DNA from: Dryas octopetala
Lineage: Eukaryota > Streptophyta > Magnoliopsida > Rosales > Rosaceae
Assembly (NCBI GenBank): GCA_963921425.1
Contig: OY992839.1
Location: 3,660,501-3,724,500, forward strand
Length of the DNA: 64,000 nucleotides
Reading direction: 5' to 3'
The notes below the pieces were generated by a model. The model saw only the letters and a program-made list of their open reading frames with translations, was not told where the DNA came from and did not search any database. Of this stretch, positions 23,938 through 37,239 are shown piece by piece. How positions within the stretch are numbered: the stretch's first letter is position 1; each line of letters opens with the position of its first letter. The position numbers and the translations under genes are program-made.

Positions 23938-26361
23938 ATGGGAGCTTTGGATGAGGGCCATTTCTGTGCGGAACTTGAGAATGGAGTAAAGCTGGGTTGC
24001 ATTGAGCTGAGTTTTGAGGATGAACCTGAGACCATTGCTATTGAGGATGCTGTCAAAGTTCTCATGCATGGTCTGGGGGAGGATGTTAACAGAGAAGGTT
24101 TGAAAAAGACACCTCTTCGCGTTGCCAAGGCCCTTCGAGAAGGAACAAGGGGTAACTATTTTGTTAGCTAACTTTTTTCTTAGCCTTGTTTAGTAATTGG
24201 ATACTAGTTATTTAAGTTCAGAGAGTTTGTGTTTTTTTCCTCTTGGATATGCTGACTTTGTTGTGTTATTACATATAGTGAACCTGTGGGGCATGATTCT
24301 TATTTTCATTCATTTGTCGTTGTTTGTTTTATTTGGACACCTTTTCATTAGTTATTGTAATAGCTACACATTGTTGAGACTTGGGTAGTTGGTTAGCTGG
24401 TATTACTGTATTCAAGTTTGTCAACACTAGAATACTCTTTGTTTAACAATATCATATTGGCCCCAAACTAACTGTGTTTCATTCTTCCCTTTTAGGCTAG
24501 ATAGCACAGTATAGCCCGTGGATGAAATTGTTGGATTACCCTTCTTGCACAATATGAACTTTAGAAATGATACAAAATGCTTCCCTCTCCCCAACCTGCC
24601 CCCACAACGTACTACCCTCATACAAAAGCTCTGACCTTTCAGATGCAGGAAATAAAATATATACATAATTTTCTGGGTCATTATCAATCTATATTGTAAA
24701 ATTGTAGCTTCAAATGTGTAGTGAAGGAACAATAGTTCAGTCTGATAAGAAGGGAAGATCAGTCTCTCAATTCTTTGCTAACCATGCATGATTTATCTGT
24801 AGCTAGATGGAGATCCTGGATGCACCCTGAACTTCCCCCACCTCTCTTACCCATTCCTTTAGTTTGTATACCTGTAAATCTATGTGTTTGTTCATCAGGC
24901 CTACCGAAAGCATCTCGAATGGCTTATGTTTATCGCCTGATAGGATTGAGCCTATGCCCTTTGTCGGCATATATGTGCATCTATATTATCACCAAGTTTA
25001 CAAGCTGTTTTCAACTCCCCTTTTGAAATTGATTCTTTATGCAGCACAGAGCATGTTTCCTGATTCATTCAAATATTTTTTTTTGGCATGGATGATGTTG
25101 ATGTTGATTTCTTTTATATTATTCACCTGGAAATAAAGCTATGCCAAGTATTGATTTTGAACCCTTAATTTTTTTTTTTTCTCCAGGTTACAGACAAAAA
25201 GTTAAGGACATTGTGCAAGGTGCTTTATTCCCTGAAGCTGGTCTGGACAATGCACTTGGCCACGCTGGAGGAGCTGGTGGACTTGTGGTTGTTCGAGATC
25301 TTGACCTCTTCTCATATTGTGAGTCTTGTATGCTACCATTCCAGGTTAAATGTCATGTGGGTTATGTCCCTTCTTGTCAACGGGTTGTAGGCTTAAGCAA
25401 GCTCTCTCGAGTAGCTGATGTGTTTGCAAAACGTCTCCAAGAGCCTCAGCGTCTAGCAGATGAAGTGTGTTCAGCTTTGCATCATGGCATCAAGCCAGCA
25501 GGTGTTGCTGTTGTACTCCAATGTTTACACATCCATTTCCCAAATTTAGAATCAGTTTTTCTTGACTCAAACCACCAAGGATGGGTAAAGTTACCCGTTA
25601 GTTCTGGTTCAGGAGTTTTTGAAGATGAAAAGGCCGATATTTGGGATGATTTTTTGAGTCTTCTGAAATTCAGAGGCATAAATGTGGAAAAAACTTGCAG
25701 GAGAGACACAAGCGATCAATGTTGGTGTCCATCCCGATCTTTAGCAGGTGCTAATGCTGCCTCCAAGTTTGATTCAGTCAATCAGGGAATGGTCACTGCA
25801 GTAGCTTCAATTCTTAGGTCATTGGGTGAAGACCCATTAAGGAAGGAGCTTGTAGGAACGCCTGCTCGTTTTGTGAAGTGGTTGATGAACTTCCAAAATA
25901 GTAATTTCGATATGAAGCTGAATGGCTTTGTTTCTGATAGGGTGGATGGAGATAGCTGCAGAGAAAAGCAAATCCACTCTGAGCTGAACTTGTCATTCTG
26001 GTCTCAGTGTGAGCATCATTTACTTCCCTTCTATGGTGTTGTGCACGTAGGATTTTTGTGCACAGAAGGATCCAATCCCATTGGAAGATCTCTTTTGCAA
26101 TCAATTGTACATTTTTATGGGTTCAAGCTCCAAGTACAAGAAAGACTTACCCGGCAGATAGCGGAGACTGTATCATCACTGTTAGGTGGAGATGTGATTG
26201 TGGTTGCGGAGGCTGACCACACCTGTATGATCTCTAGAGGGATTGAGAAGATTGGAAGTAGTACAGCTACAATGGCTGTATTGGGTCGATTTACAACAGA
26301 CCCAGCTGCAAGGGCCAAGTTCTTGCAGAGCATTCCAAACACTGCCATTTCAGGACAGTGA
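23938..26361 (+). CDS. GCH1: GTP cyclohydrolase I, plant two-domain type
   Basis: Exons 23938-24151 and 25187-26361 splice in phase 1 to 462 residues. The enzyme converts GTP to dihydroneopterin triphosphate, the first step of the pterin branch of folate synthesis, in the cytosol. Two cyclohydrolase domains are fused. The N-terminal one (about residues 30-215) begins around EDEPETIAIEDAVKVLMHGL and has YCESCMLPFQVKCHVGYVP in place of the usual zinc-site sequence. The C-terminal one (about 255-455) carries FWSQCEHHLLPFYGVVHVGF and ADHTCMISRG with the expected Cys/His ligands. This division of active-site residues is a known property of plant GCHI, in which neither half works alone. No transit peptide is evident. 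The single intron lies after GTR in domain 1. Confidence 0.96.
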
Positions 26362-27754
26362 ACCCATTTTGTCTATTAACTATCTATTTTTTCAAGTCAT
26401 TTCTTTGCCTTGGTGGTTTTTGTCTGATGGCGATAAGTTGATGATCTTGTCAAGGATGACCTGCAGGCAATCTGGGTATTGCCCCATTTTTGTGTCGGTG
26501 GTGTGTAAGTTTTGACTAAAGGTGCAAACGGAAGATCTCAAAGTTGTCTTTTATTGTCTGTAGACTGTAGCATAAAGCCTTGCAAGATTCTGAGGCGTGT
26601 CTTTGTTTCACAGATTATTTTCTCGGTGCTACCTTTTCCCTTGTCTGGCATACCAAGGATATTGCATTACCAATAAAACATTATTTTGTTACATTCATTT
26701 TATATAGTTATCAAATTTCCTTAGTTACACTCATTTATCAAACTTGCTGCATATTTGCACCAGTTTATTTACATTGTCTGGCGTTTATTCACTAGATTTG
26801 ATGCATAAGGGATCTGTAATACATACAAGAATATATTCAGCTGAAAAATTCTCTTAAAAAGTTATTCTGTACAAAACTGACTTAAAACAAGTTGTAATCC
26901 AAGTATTTTGAAGTTGAGAGGGATGGCTATGGCCTATGGGTTGTTTCAGCCCATTTCGTTGGACACAGTTGGAACCTTGGAAACTTGGAATTGACAGGCA
27001 TGACCCTAACTTGTGTCTATTCTATAGCCTCTTCTTCATGTATTGCTCTGTTATTTCTCTTTTTAACTCCCATCCAATTTCATCTGGTCGGATCTTTCTC
27101 AAGAACTTGTGGTCTCTCTAGCCAAATTGGTGGTAAAAAATTTTAAAAACTTATTGGAAAATTTTTGTTGCTAGACTTGAAGTATTTTAAAAACAAGTTT
27201 GTTTTATCATCTAGCCTTTCTTGGACTGCGAATTACATAGTCATGGCACTTTGGAGCTGCAATATTAGATGAATTTATGGATTATGTTCTCTTGTCAAAT
27301 GTTTAGTGTGATATGTTGTTAGGCTGTGAGTCTAAATTACATTTAAGTACCGTTTCACCTAATCAAATGTCTAAATCCATGTTTTAACAACATAAAACGC
27401 CATACTTGTTAATGCACTGTTTTGATAGGAGATGCAGAAACAAGTAAATATTGTTGGATTCTAATACTCTTAACGATTTCAAACAATTTTTGCTTGTCTG
27501 ATACTTGTATAATGGATTTTTATGCCACATGAATTTCATATTACTGCCATATTCAAAGAATCAAAACAACTTTGCACTGATTGCATACCACACAATGAAA
27601 ACAAATATCTTTATTTATAAGCGAAGGAGTTTGGCTGAGGTGAAACAGACTGTACATACATCTACAAAACCAGAAAAACATAAGGGAACACAGCCACTGA
27701 GCCACATATATGCATGAACAACAAAGTGATTTTAGACTCTTATAAACTCATAAC
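26362..27754. other. Intergenic between GCH1 and NTPase copy A
   Basis: GCH1 3' UTR, then AT-rich DNA. 27420-27600 matches 31260-31415 and weakly 36280-36365, the sequences lying just beyond the three NTPase copies, so it is the downstream end of a tandem-duplication unit. No gene seen. Confidence 0.6.
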
Positions 27755-30481
27755 TTAGTCCTCTGACCACCACCGTCCGATTCTACTCCAATCCATCTTA
27801 TAATCTGGGAGCTCGGGCCCTTGGGGCAAAGTATCATGGGGAACACATGCACTTACAACATTTAACAACATTGTTAAAAATCTGAGGACAATTGCCAAAA
27901 TTGCTAAAACTCCTTGGACAATTACCAGAAATGCAAGAAGTCCAACCACGAGCATAACTTGTAATAGTAACTTAGTAACATCCTGCATGTAATTTATCAC
28001 AATCAGTAGACTTACGAAGCCAGTAAAAAGATCAGAAAACTATCATGGAAAACAGACGAGGCCAGGGAAATTCCATTGAACAAATTTATTATTTCAGAAT
28101 AATAGATGCTGCAGGATTAATTTGGCGCTACAATAATTAATAAAATTACCAGCAAAGTAATTAACTACTGTTACTGCACGAGTTTGTAGGTTCATTAAGG
28201 ACATTACTAAGATATAAGCATATTTGGTGGGTGTGGATATTAGAAACATATTTAGGCTCCATAAGCACTGGCTGTTGCTTATTAATAAGGAAATTCCAGC
28301 TCTACCACTTGTGAAACAAATGAAATTTCTATGTAGTACATTTAAGGGGAGATGTTAAATTAGGTGAAATTCATGCCACTCAATATAAATACCATTTAGT
28401 ATAAGTAAAGAAGAAGGAATGTATAGCAGCGTAATTTGCAAAAAGAACATTGAGCATACCCTCTTTCTTTTATGTGGAAGATTTTTCTCAGCCTGCTCAA
28501 GCGAACAGCATAGCATGTCAACGATTGTCAACTCAGTTTCTGCAGGATCACTGCTTTCTGGTAGCACAAAGAGAAATATTTGATTTTTTGTATAATGAAT
28601 TCATTTCAAAACCATACTGGACAGGGTGATAATTAACTTCAAGTGTCTCTCACCTGGGATGTCAAAAATTTGGGTTGTGGGTGGAATACCCAATACTTCT
28701 CCCAATTGGACACGAACACGAGCACGCTCAGCATTTGAAAGTAGATCACCATGCGTGACAACAACAAGGGGTTTATCATCTGGAAAGAAAATGGAAATGT
28801 AGAAACTATAATCACTTTAAACTCAAGTTTCCACCACTTCCCTTCTCTTGTAAACTATAAAATCTAATCAGTGGTATTAAAGGGAAACAATGAGCAATAG
28901 CAGTCAATAACACCCTAATACCTTTAAATGACATATATGGGGAGTTGAAAGCTGAAACAATTTTTTGGATATATCGCACGTCTGCAACTTCGTCACTCTC
29001 CAATGATTTCAGAAGTGAAAGGCCATTAACAACAAATATGAAAAAATTAACCTTCCTGATCTTACTGGACACGTAACTATTCTCACAAGCTTTCCTCTTC
29101 ATTCTGGTCCTCAAACTTTGACTATCCGAATCCCTGATCAAATGAGATAAATTGAAATGAATAAAAGTAGACAATTCCAAGACCCTAAATGGAATAAATG
29201 AATTTTGGGTTGTTCAATCAAGTAAAGGAAAAGGGTTCCATCTCCAACAGATGAACTATCTGGCACAAGAAAACAATACAGGTGAAGCTATAGTAAAAAA
29301 CAAAACATAACTAAGTTCATCCCAATATACAGCAAACATAGCATCTTTCATGATTCAAAACTGAAAGCATACATGATACTTGGGCTCTTTCTGATGCAAA
29401 CTTGTCATCTTCAAACATCTTTGATATTCTATTTACAAGACTACTTTTTCCAGATCCCTTTGGACCAACCAAAAGAGAGTCATCGTCTTTGGCACATAAT
29501 AGTCACGCAATCGTATGCCACCTACACTCTCAATCTATGCACCAGGGGTGTAGCTGTAAAATTCAAGAGGCCACATCACTTCAAACAGCGATATATAATA
29601 ACAGTCTAGCCATCATAAACAACAACAAAGTCCTGTAAGGTCTCAATTTCTGAAAATTTGGATCAACCTCAACAAGTTATTACACTATACCAACCACAAC
29701 TTTACAAGTGACAAACTATGGCTGTAGCATGTTACTAGAATCAATCTGATATGTGAATATGGAAATTCTTCTAATATTTCACATAGATCTTAAATTAAAC
29801 GATCGTACTAAACAAATATTAATACCTCAATTAATATTTTGCACTTGGCCTCTTCCAAACCTTTGCTTCGAATCCGCAATTCATCATTACTCTTCGAAAT
29901 TTTCCTGCAAGCATTTTCCCTCCTCTGTTTTACCAAATCCAAAGAAGCTGAGGAAAATCGACGACCCACTTTTGGAGACCCACTGCACCATCCTCAACCT
30001 TCTTGTTCAAACCGGCCGTTTCTGCTCCATTGAAAAGCAGAACCACATTTGTTTAGTTACAAACAGCATCCAAATTTAACCAATAAACCCCATTTCGTTT
30101 TTGTGGGTATAATGCTACAAATAAGAAAAAGAAAGATGGGGTTTACCAAGGTTAACATAAGACATATAATTCAGAACTAAATTTGATCCTCCTTCCATTA
30201 TATTTTCTCTCCAACCAAACAGAAAGCTAAAAACATCAGAAAATTAGTAATGAAAAACTGAAATGACAACAACCCATCAGTACCTGCATGCGAAGTGGAG
30301 ATGAGAAATGGGAAGAATCTTGGTCTAGCGAGGAGTGTTCCCCTGTAGTATCTGCATGTTTAGCATTAGAGAGAGTCAAAAAAGACCATCTTTGGCAGTT
30401 GGGCACTCAAAAAAACAACTAAGGAGAAAATGTGGGGAGACAGTTACCGCTAACAAGGACTGTGGTTGTATTGCCACCCAT
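27755..30481 (-). pseudogene. P-loop NTPase-like membrane protein, copy A, decayed 5' half
   Basis: This is aligned exon by exon with copy C. Exon 1 (30481-30448) and exon 2 (30351-30284) exist, but exon 2 is 7 bp longer, so phase is lost. Exon 3 (near 29855-30055) has in-frame stops and a missing middle. Exon 4 (near 29370-29617) has a stop before the P-loop and a one-base deletion just before GPKGSGKSS. Exon 5 is truncated and fused to intron sequence near 29220-29255. The 3' half is open: FVVNGLSLLKSLESDE, PLVVVTHGDLLSNAERA, the ELTIVDMLCCSLEQ exon, and a last exon (27985-27755) with a membrane helix and the tail DYKMDWSRIGRWWSED. A shorter product from the 3' half cannot be excluded. Its single-copy tail is the best guide to the ancestor of copy C's repeats. 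Confidence 0.75.
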
Positions 30482-31427
30482 GTCAGCTCACTAAGTATTC
30501 TGAGTCGCAGTTGAATGACATGTGTCGCTTAAATACAGGTTGAATTAACTTTTCTCCTATTGCTACAAGGTTTAATTCTACTTTACACGTGATTAACTCC
30601 GAGATAATTAGCAAGCTAGAGTCAGGGATCAGAATTTCAAGATAATCAAGTCTATTTTCCATAAGATTTTGTGAGTTTAGGCTGTTATTTAGACCATCTT
30701 AACTAATAATGTGGTGTAACATTTTTTAATAGAAATATGACCTATATGGTGGCCTAAGATATTGAGTGTATTTCCTAATTTTTGTATTTTTTCTTTTTTG
30801 ATTCCCTCGTATGGGTGTATTTTCATTACTTTGTTGAGAAAGAATAGTTGAAAAAAAATATTTGGGTAAATATAATTCCTTTGTTTTATAGTATGTTTGT
30901 CAAAAATGAAAAGCAAAAAGAAAAAAAAGTAAGGGTGATTTATAAAATAAAAGTTAAAAACTAATCCTGATTTTAATTTCATCTCTTCTATATATCTCTC
31001 ATGTCCTTGCTCTTTTCTTCATTATTTTCCCCTCCCTCTTTAATTTAAAAAAAAAAAAGGGAAAGCGAAAAACAAAATTAGTCATTTATTAATTTGTTCC
31101 ATCTGATTTTTATGCACCAGATTAATAAGATGAAATTTATGGCTTATTCAGAAGTTGAGGGCATGCACAACAGCACAAGGGATCTGCAATAATAGTTTGA
31201 ACCACATGCATTTAAGTACCTATTTCACCTAATTAATAGTCAATGCACATTATGCACTGTTTTGACAAGAGATGTAGAAGCAAGTAAAAATTGTTGGCAT
31301 ATAAGCTGACTTTCACACTCTAAAAGTAAATTGCTTGTCTGATGCTTGTATAATGGATTTTTATGCCACATGCACGATTTTCATATCACTGCCATATTCA
31401 AAGAATCAAAACCACAAGTGTCTGATT
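30482..31427. other. Spacer between copies A and B
   Basis: Promoter side of copy A and downstream side of copy B. 31200-31415 repeats the 27360-27600 sequence. The phrase 'gcttaaatacaggt' about 45 bp upstream of each first exon (near 30528 and 35160) may be a shared TATA-like element (TATTTAAG on the minus strand). No gene seen. Confidence 0.5.
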
Positions 31428-34400
31428 TTACTCCAATCCATCTTGTAATCTGCGAGCTTGTGGCGAAGAAGCATTATTGGAAATAGCAATTGCAAGTATA
31501 ATAATTAGGAGGACCATTACGATCATTCCCAGACAAGAAATTACTACCACAGCATCAATCTGCATGTAATTTATCACAATCGATCAGTAGACTTGCAAAG
31601 CCATTAAGAAGATCAGCAAAAACTCATAGATAACAGACAAGGACTGACTGACTGTTGCATATATATTAATAATCAAGTTCTGCCTCTACCAGTGATTATA
31701 AAAAAAAAGGGTAAAATACATTTTTTGTCTCTATGTTTTGAGCTGAAAGTACATTCGGTCCTCATGGTTTTAATTTTACCAATTTGGTCCCTGTGTTTTA
31801 TGAAGTTTGCAAGTTTAACAAAAATCAAATCTTCAATTTGGGGAAAAAAATATCCACTTGTTTTCAAGAAACGTTTTGTTGGGGGATTGAAAGATCATCT
31901 AATGGACTTTCTAAAACTACTTTCAATTTTTATTTTCATGTTTATTTGCTAAAGAAATTGAAGCTCAAAAAATGTTTAGGGTTTAAACTTTAAATTTGTG
32001 ATTTCTTTAAATTCTTGTTTGAAAATAAAAATTTCAAGGTTAATTATATACATAATTTTGAGCAATTCTTGAGTAAAACTTGGTAGTTTAAACAAGTTAT
32101 TAGTTTTTATTTGAATTTTTTTTAATGTTAGGTGTATAATGTATCAAAATTGCAAAAAATATAAAACAGAAAGACCAAATTGACAAAATTAAAATCACGA
32201 GGACCAAATGTGCTTTTGGCTCAAAACACAGGGACCAATTAAAAATGTATTTTACCCAAAAGTAAATAAAATTTCAACCTAATACATTAATTTAGTATAA
32301 CTGTATAAGTAAACATGCATGCATGCAAGGAATGTACGTATATCTGTGTTTGCAAAAAGAGCACTGAGCATACCTTTGTTTTACGAGTTAGATTTTTGTC
32401 AGCATGCTCAAGCGAATAGCGTAACATGTCAAGTATTGTCAACTCGGTTACTGGATCACTGCTCTCTGCTACCAAGCACAAAGAGATATATTTGGTTTTT
32501 TATAATAATCAATTAATTTGAAACCAATGCTGGAGAGGATATATGATAACTTCAAGGGTCTAATTAATTAACCTGGGATGTCAAAAATTTGGGTTGTAGG
32601 TGGAATACCCAGTACTTCTCCCAAATGGATACGAACACGAGCACGTTCGGCTTGTGATAGTAGATCACCATGCGTGACAACAACCACGGGTTTATCATCT
32701 GGAAAGGAAATGGAGATGTGACTATAATAAACTTAAGCATGACATATCGAGTTAATTCCCACTACTTCTCTTCCTTCTCCTATCCCTAATCAATCTAATT
32801 AACAAAGTATTAAAGGGGGAAAATGAGCAATAAATAATCCATATATGACATCCTAATATCGAAGAATTTAGTGTTATAGCCTTCACTAAAAATGAATTTG
32901 TCTAAAATACATGAAAAGAGTGATCGATGAAAAGTAATAAAATAATAAGAACAAAATAACGACAAAAAGACCAATTGACACAGCGCGTGACAAGAGGCTA
33001 GTACCTTTAAAGGTCAGGTATGGGCAGTTGAAAGCTGAAGCAATTGTTCGGGTATATCGTTTCTCAGCTTCTTCTTCACTTACCAATGATTTCAGAACTG
33101 AAAGGCCATTCACAACAAATATGACAAAATTAACCTCCCTGATCTTACTTTTCACACAACCATTCGGATCACGAACTTTGCAATTCATTGTGGTCCTCAA
33201 ACTTAGACTGTCCGAGCCCCTGATCAATTGAGATGAATGAAAGTATAGACAAATTAATCCCAAAACCCAAAATGATCGAAACAACTGAACTTTGGGTCGT
33301 TCGATCAAGTAAAGAAAATCCAATAATGGACAAGAGGGCTATGCATATATGCATGAAGTCAAACCTGAAAACAAGCTTCCCATGACGAACACCATTTTTC
33401 ACCCAATGCTTGAGCATTTTCATGTTTTCAGATGGATAATCAGACAAACTGCGAGTATCATAGAGGCAAAAAGAAGTTGAACCTCTAGGTATCATATACT
33501 CCTGGAGAAAAAGGGTTCCACCTCCAACAGATGAATTATCTGGCACAAGAAAAAAAAAATACAGGTTTGTCAGGCTACGTACTAATTAAGTTCATCCCAT
33601 AATATATGCAGAAAGCCCTAGCATCTTTCAAGATTCAAAACTGAAACCATACATGATACTTGGGCTTTTTGTGATGCAAACTTGTCATTTTCAAACAACT
33701 TTGATATTCTATTTACAAGACTACTTTTTCCAGATCCCTTTGGACCAACCAATAAGAGAGTCATCGTCTTTGGCACATAATAGTTATGCGATCTCAGGCC
33801 ACCTACACTCTCAATCCATGCACCAGGGGTGTAGCTGTAAAATTCAAGAGGCCACGTCACTTCAAGCAACCATAATATATATATGTAACAGTCTAGACAT
33901 CATAAACAACAACAAAGTAATGATCAAACAGCAGGAGAGATCCCTTTTAATTTGGTTAAGTCCTTAAATGATGTCAAAGCTAGGTCTCAATTTCTTTTTT
34001 TGAATAAATTCCAACAAGTTATTCCCCTATACCAACCGTAAATGGCAAAAATTTTCTTTTTTCTCTCTGTTTTTTTTTTTTTTAATTTTAATAATGTGTT
34101 TTTGAAAAGTTACAAGTGACAAACTATGGCTGTAGCATTGTGATTCCATATAACATGCATATATATATGAAAATTTTCAAGTGCACGTGAGACCCATCGT
34201 TTGTGCCGAACAATGGGTGGCAGGTCCGCACCTGAATCGAACTCTATATATATATATATAGCCCAAGGACAAAGATAATTAAATAATTAAGGAGTTTTGA
34301 ACTTTTGATCTAACATCTTTCAAAGAAATCTTAAATGGAACGATGTACTAATTGAATATTAAAATACCTCAATATTTTGCTCTTGGCCTCTTCCAAACCT

Positions 34401-35074
34401 TTACTTCGAATACGCAATTCATCATTAATCTGCAAAATTTTCCTATAAACACTTTGCTTTCTCCTCTGATTGGCTTCAAAATCGAAAGAAGCTGAGGAAT
34501 CTAGAACCACACTGTCAAATTCTCCAAACACCAACCCATTTTGTTTATCCACTGCACCATCCTCAACCTTCACGTTCAAACCATTGCTGCTCCATTGAAA
34601 ATTAAGCAGAACCACTTTCAACTTTCACAAACATCAACAAATTAAATTACAAATTTTCAATAAACCCCATTTGCGTTTTTGTGAGTACAATGCTAGAAAT
34701 AAGAAAAAGAAACATGGGGTCTACCAATGGTAACATATATAAGCCATAATTTAGAGCTAAATTTGATCATATATCCTTCTTATATTTTCTCGCAAACCAA
34801 ACAGAAAAATAAGGATCAAGCCAACAGTACCTGAGAAGTGGAGATGAGGATTGGGAAGAATCTTGGTCCAGAGAGGAGTCTTCCCAAGTATCTGCATGTT
34901 TGACATTAGAGTCAGTCCATTACTAACCTTCAGTAACTTACTGATGGGTCACTGACCAACATGCCAAAAACGCCATTTTTGGCAGTTGGGCACCCAAAAA
35001 AACTAAAGAGATAATGTGGGAAGAAGAGAGTTACCGCTACCAGGAGGAGAAGGAGTGCTTTTACCGCCACCCAT
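31428..35074 (-). pseudogene. P-loop NTPase-like membrane protein, copy B, probably broken
   Basis: Nine exons can be matched to copy C: exon 1 (35074-35035), exon 2 (34891-34831), exon 3 (34614-34368), exon 4 (starting near 33893, P-loop GPKGSGKSS), exons 5-8, and exon 9 (31559-31428). Most are open, including EYMIPRGSTSFCLYDTRSL, FVIFVVNGLSVLKSL and the VVTHGDLLS segment. Two lesions stand out: a 4-bp insertion early in exon 3 that creates a stop, and an expanded TA run at the start of exon 4 that shifts frame. The last exon ends after the membrane helix in a frame different from copies A and C; the other frame still spells DYKMDWSKIRHLW. An unusual gene model or downstream start is possible, so the pseudogene call is moderate. 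Confidence 0.65.
31710..32261. mobile_element. TIR element inside intron 8 of NTPase copy B
   Basis: The left arm (31710-31800, starting 'gggtaaaatacatttttt') pairs with the right arm (32150-32261, ending 'aaatgtattttaccc') over about 90 bp, with wording like 'ggtccctgtgttttat' on both sides. The centre is AT-rich. The equivalent intron of copy A lacks it, so it arrived after the duplication. Arm sequence is related to the element at 6570-6965. Confidence 0.75.
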
Positions 35075-36807
35075 GTCAGCTCGCTCGCAGTTGCAGTCTT
35101 CTGAGGGAGGGAGAGAGAGAGAGAGCATAAGTCGGTGATTTTGTTGAATGATATGTGTTGCTTAAATACAGGTCGACACTAATTCTCCATTGCGTACAAG
35201 GTTTCTACTTTACATGTGATAATTAACTACAAGTAAATGTTTCTCAAACAAAGTCTACTACGTACTGAGAATTATCGAGGTGATCAAACTCTATTTGCGT
35301 TAATAGGGAGGGAGAGAATATATATTATATTTTTATTGAGAATATTATTATTATTTTTGCTTTATAATATGTTTTCTTTTTATTTCTTAATTGTTTTTTG
35401 TTAGGAAAAAGAAAATAATAAAAAAATAAAGAGTCAACAAACATATAAATTATATAATAAAGAGTCAATTTATAGAATAAAAGTTTATATGGTATTTAAT
35501 TTAAAAAAAGTTCATACGAATTTTGTGGTTCGAGGGATTTTAGAGTTTAAAGTTTAAAAGAGTATTGTTAGGATCCCAAATTTGCTTCTCAAACATGTAG
35601 AACACTAATAGTCTAATACCAAATTTGAGATGTACATATTATAATTTAAGTAAATTGATAACACCACATTAGTATGCTACGTGGTGTATATATGTTACGA
35701 CCATATACAATAATTTGTTACAAAATTTAAAATCGTTACTCATACCAAAATTGAAGATTTCTACCGATTTTAAACTATATATCTCCGAGACCTTGAACTC
35801 TGAACCTTTTCTCCATATTCTTATCTTATAGGTTTTTTTTTTTTTTTTTCTTCTCTATCTTTATAATATTTTGTATTCTTGTTTCAGGATATTGTAGGCC
35901 TTTATTTCGTCCAAATAATTACTTTCATTGGGATAGGATTAGCGTTGGTAGTAAAAAAAAAAATTGAAGATTATTTTTCTGTTTCACAAATCCATTAATT
36001 TTGCCTACTCCAATCCATCATTGTACACTAGCACACACCAATTCCTATCATCAAACTTGTTGTATCAAGGATTGTAATGTAGTATGATTTATGTTAGAGT
36101 TTTGTTTTTGTTTGTTAAAATATGCTAGTGTAATTTATTTATACAAAATTAGCCATTTATTTGTCCCATCTGCTTTTTGAAAAATTTCTCCTGGTTTCTA
36201 TTCACTAGATTAGATGAAATTTATGTCTCATTGTGAGAGGGAGGATGCCCCCTTCCAAGAATTGGTCAGAAGCAAGTAAAATTGGTTGGCTTCTAGCTGA
36301 TTTTCATACTATAATGATTTCAAACAACTTGCTTGTCTGAAGCTTGTACAATGAACTTTTATGCCACATGATTTAAAACAGAGTCTACTACTGGTAGCAA
36401 GAGATAGAGAGACGAATTCTCCGGGTGATCAAAGTCTATTTGCGTTGAGAGTGAGGAGAGAGAGAGAGAGATTGGGAGATTTTGCATTCTGACTTGTGAC
36501 CAGATCATACAAACTGAACTGATATAAAAGATTATAAACATTAAACTGATATGAAAATTATGTGAGTTAATATCTAGAGTAATGTTAAAATTATAGAACT
36601 TTATTACATTAGATTTATCTCATGAATCTCTTTTATATCACAATGATTGAAAAGTTAAGCAAATACAAGAAGAAAAAAACTCATCAGATCATCTGGATTC
36701 GAGTATGAAATGCAATGTGTGAAATAATTTCTCTTTTTTGGTAGAACTCTGTTCTTATATTTTTCAAAACTTCGATTTATGCCAATTGTACATGATCCTT
36801 TCCACTG
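35075..36807. other. Spacer between copies B and C
   Basis: AT-rich, with (GA)n near 35110 and 36455. At 35625-35735 one arm of the MITE family seen at 13231-13432 is recognisable ('gataacaccacattag', then 'gaccatatacaataatt'). 36280-36365 echoes the downstream ends of copies A and B. No gene seen. Confidence 0.5.
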
Positions 36808-37205
36808 TCAACGCTAGTGGAGGACTAAGCTGCATTGCTTATGAGTCATGACAAGTAAAATCTTTCGTATTATATACCCGAATGCCAATACCCAAATGGC
36901 ATTCGTACCATCAAGTTTGAAGGGGACAAATTGATAAGCAAACAAAATTAACAGAATATTTATATGTGAATCACCCCTTGCTTCTCATCATATATGTCTA
37001 AGTAAAATGTAAGAAAAATTTTGTGCACAGGCCACATTGGCTATAAGATTCTCATTCTTGTGTATGCTTTAGGCTCCAAGTCTCTAAGCCTCCAAGTCTT
37101 TAAACTAACGAAAAACATACCTATTCATCTCAAAATACTATAGTAACATATCCCTCCCTCGCCAGTTGACATGGGGATGTATCTTCTGAATCCTGATAAG
37201 GCACA
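36808..37205. repeat. Segmental duplicate of about 42545-42955
   Basis: About 400 bp, from 'gtcaacgctagtggaggac' to 'ctgaatcctgataaggc', recurs with good similarity at about 42545-42955, on the other side of NTPase copy C, in the same orientation. The two therefore flank copy C as direct repeats. The sequence is non-coding as far as I can see. Confidence 0.8.
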
Positions 37206-37239
37206 AGAAGCAGACAAACTTAGTCGTCTAGCCACAAGT

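Noticed and set aside
25814-26104. Antisense ORF within GTP cyclohydrolase exon 2
   Set aside because: Opposite-strand shadow of a strongly conserved coding exon.
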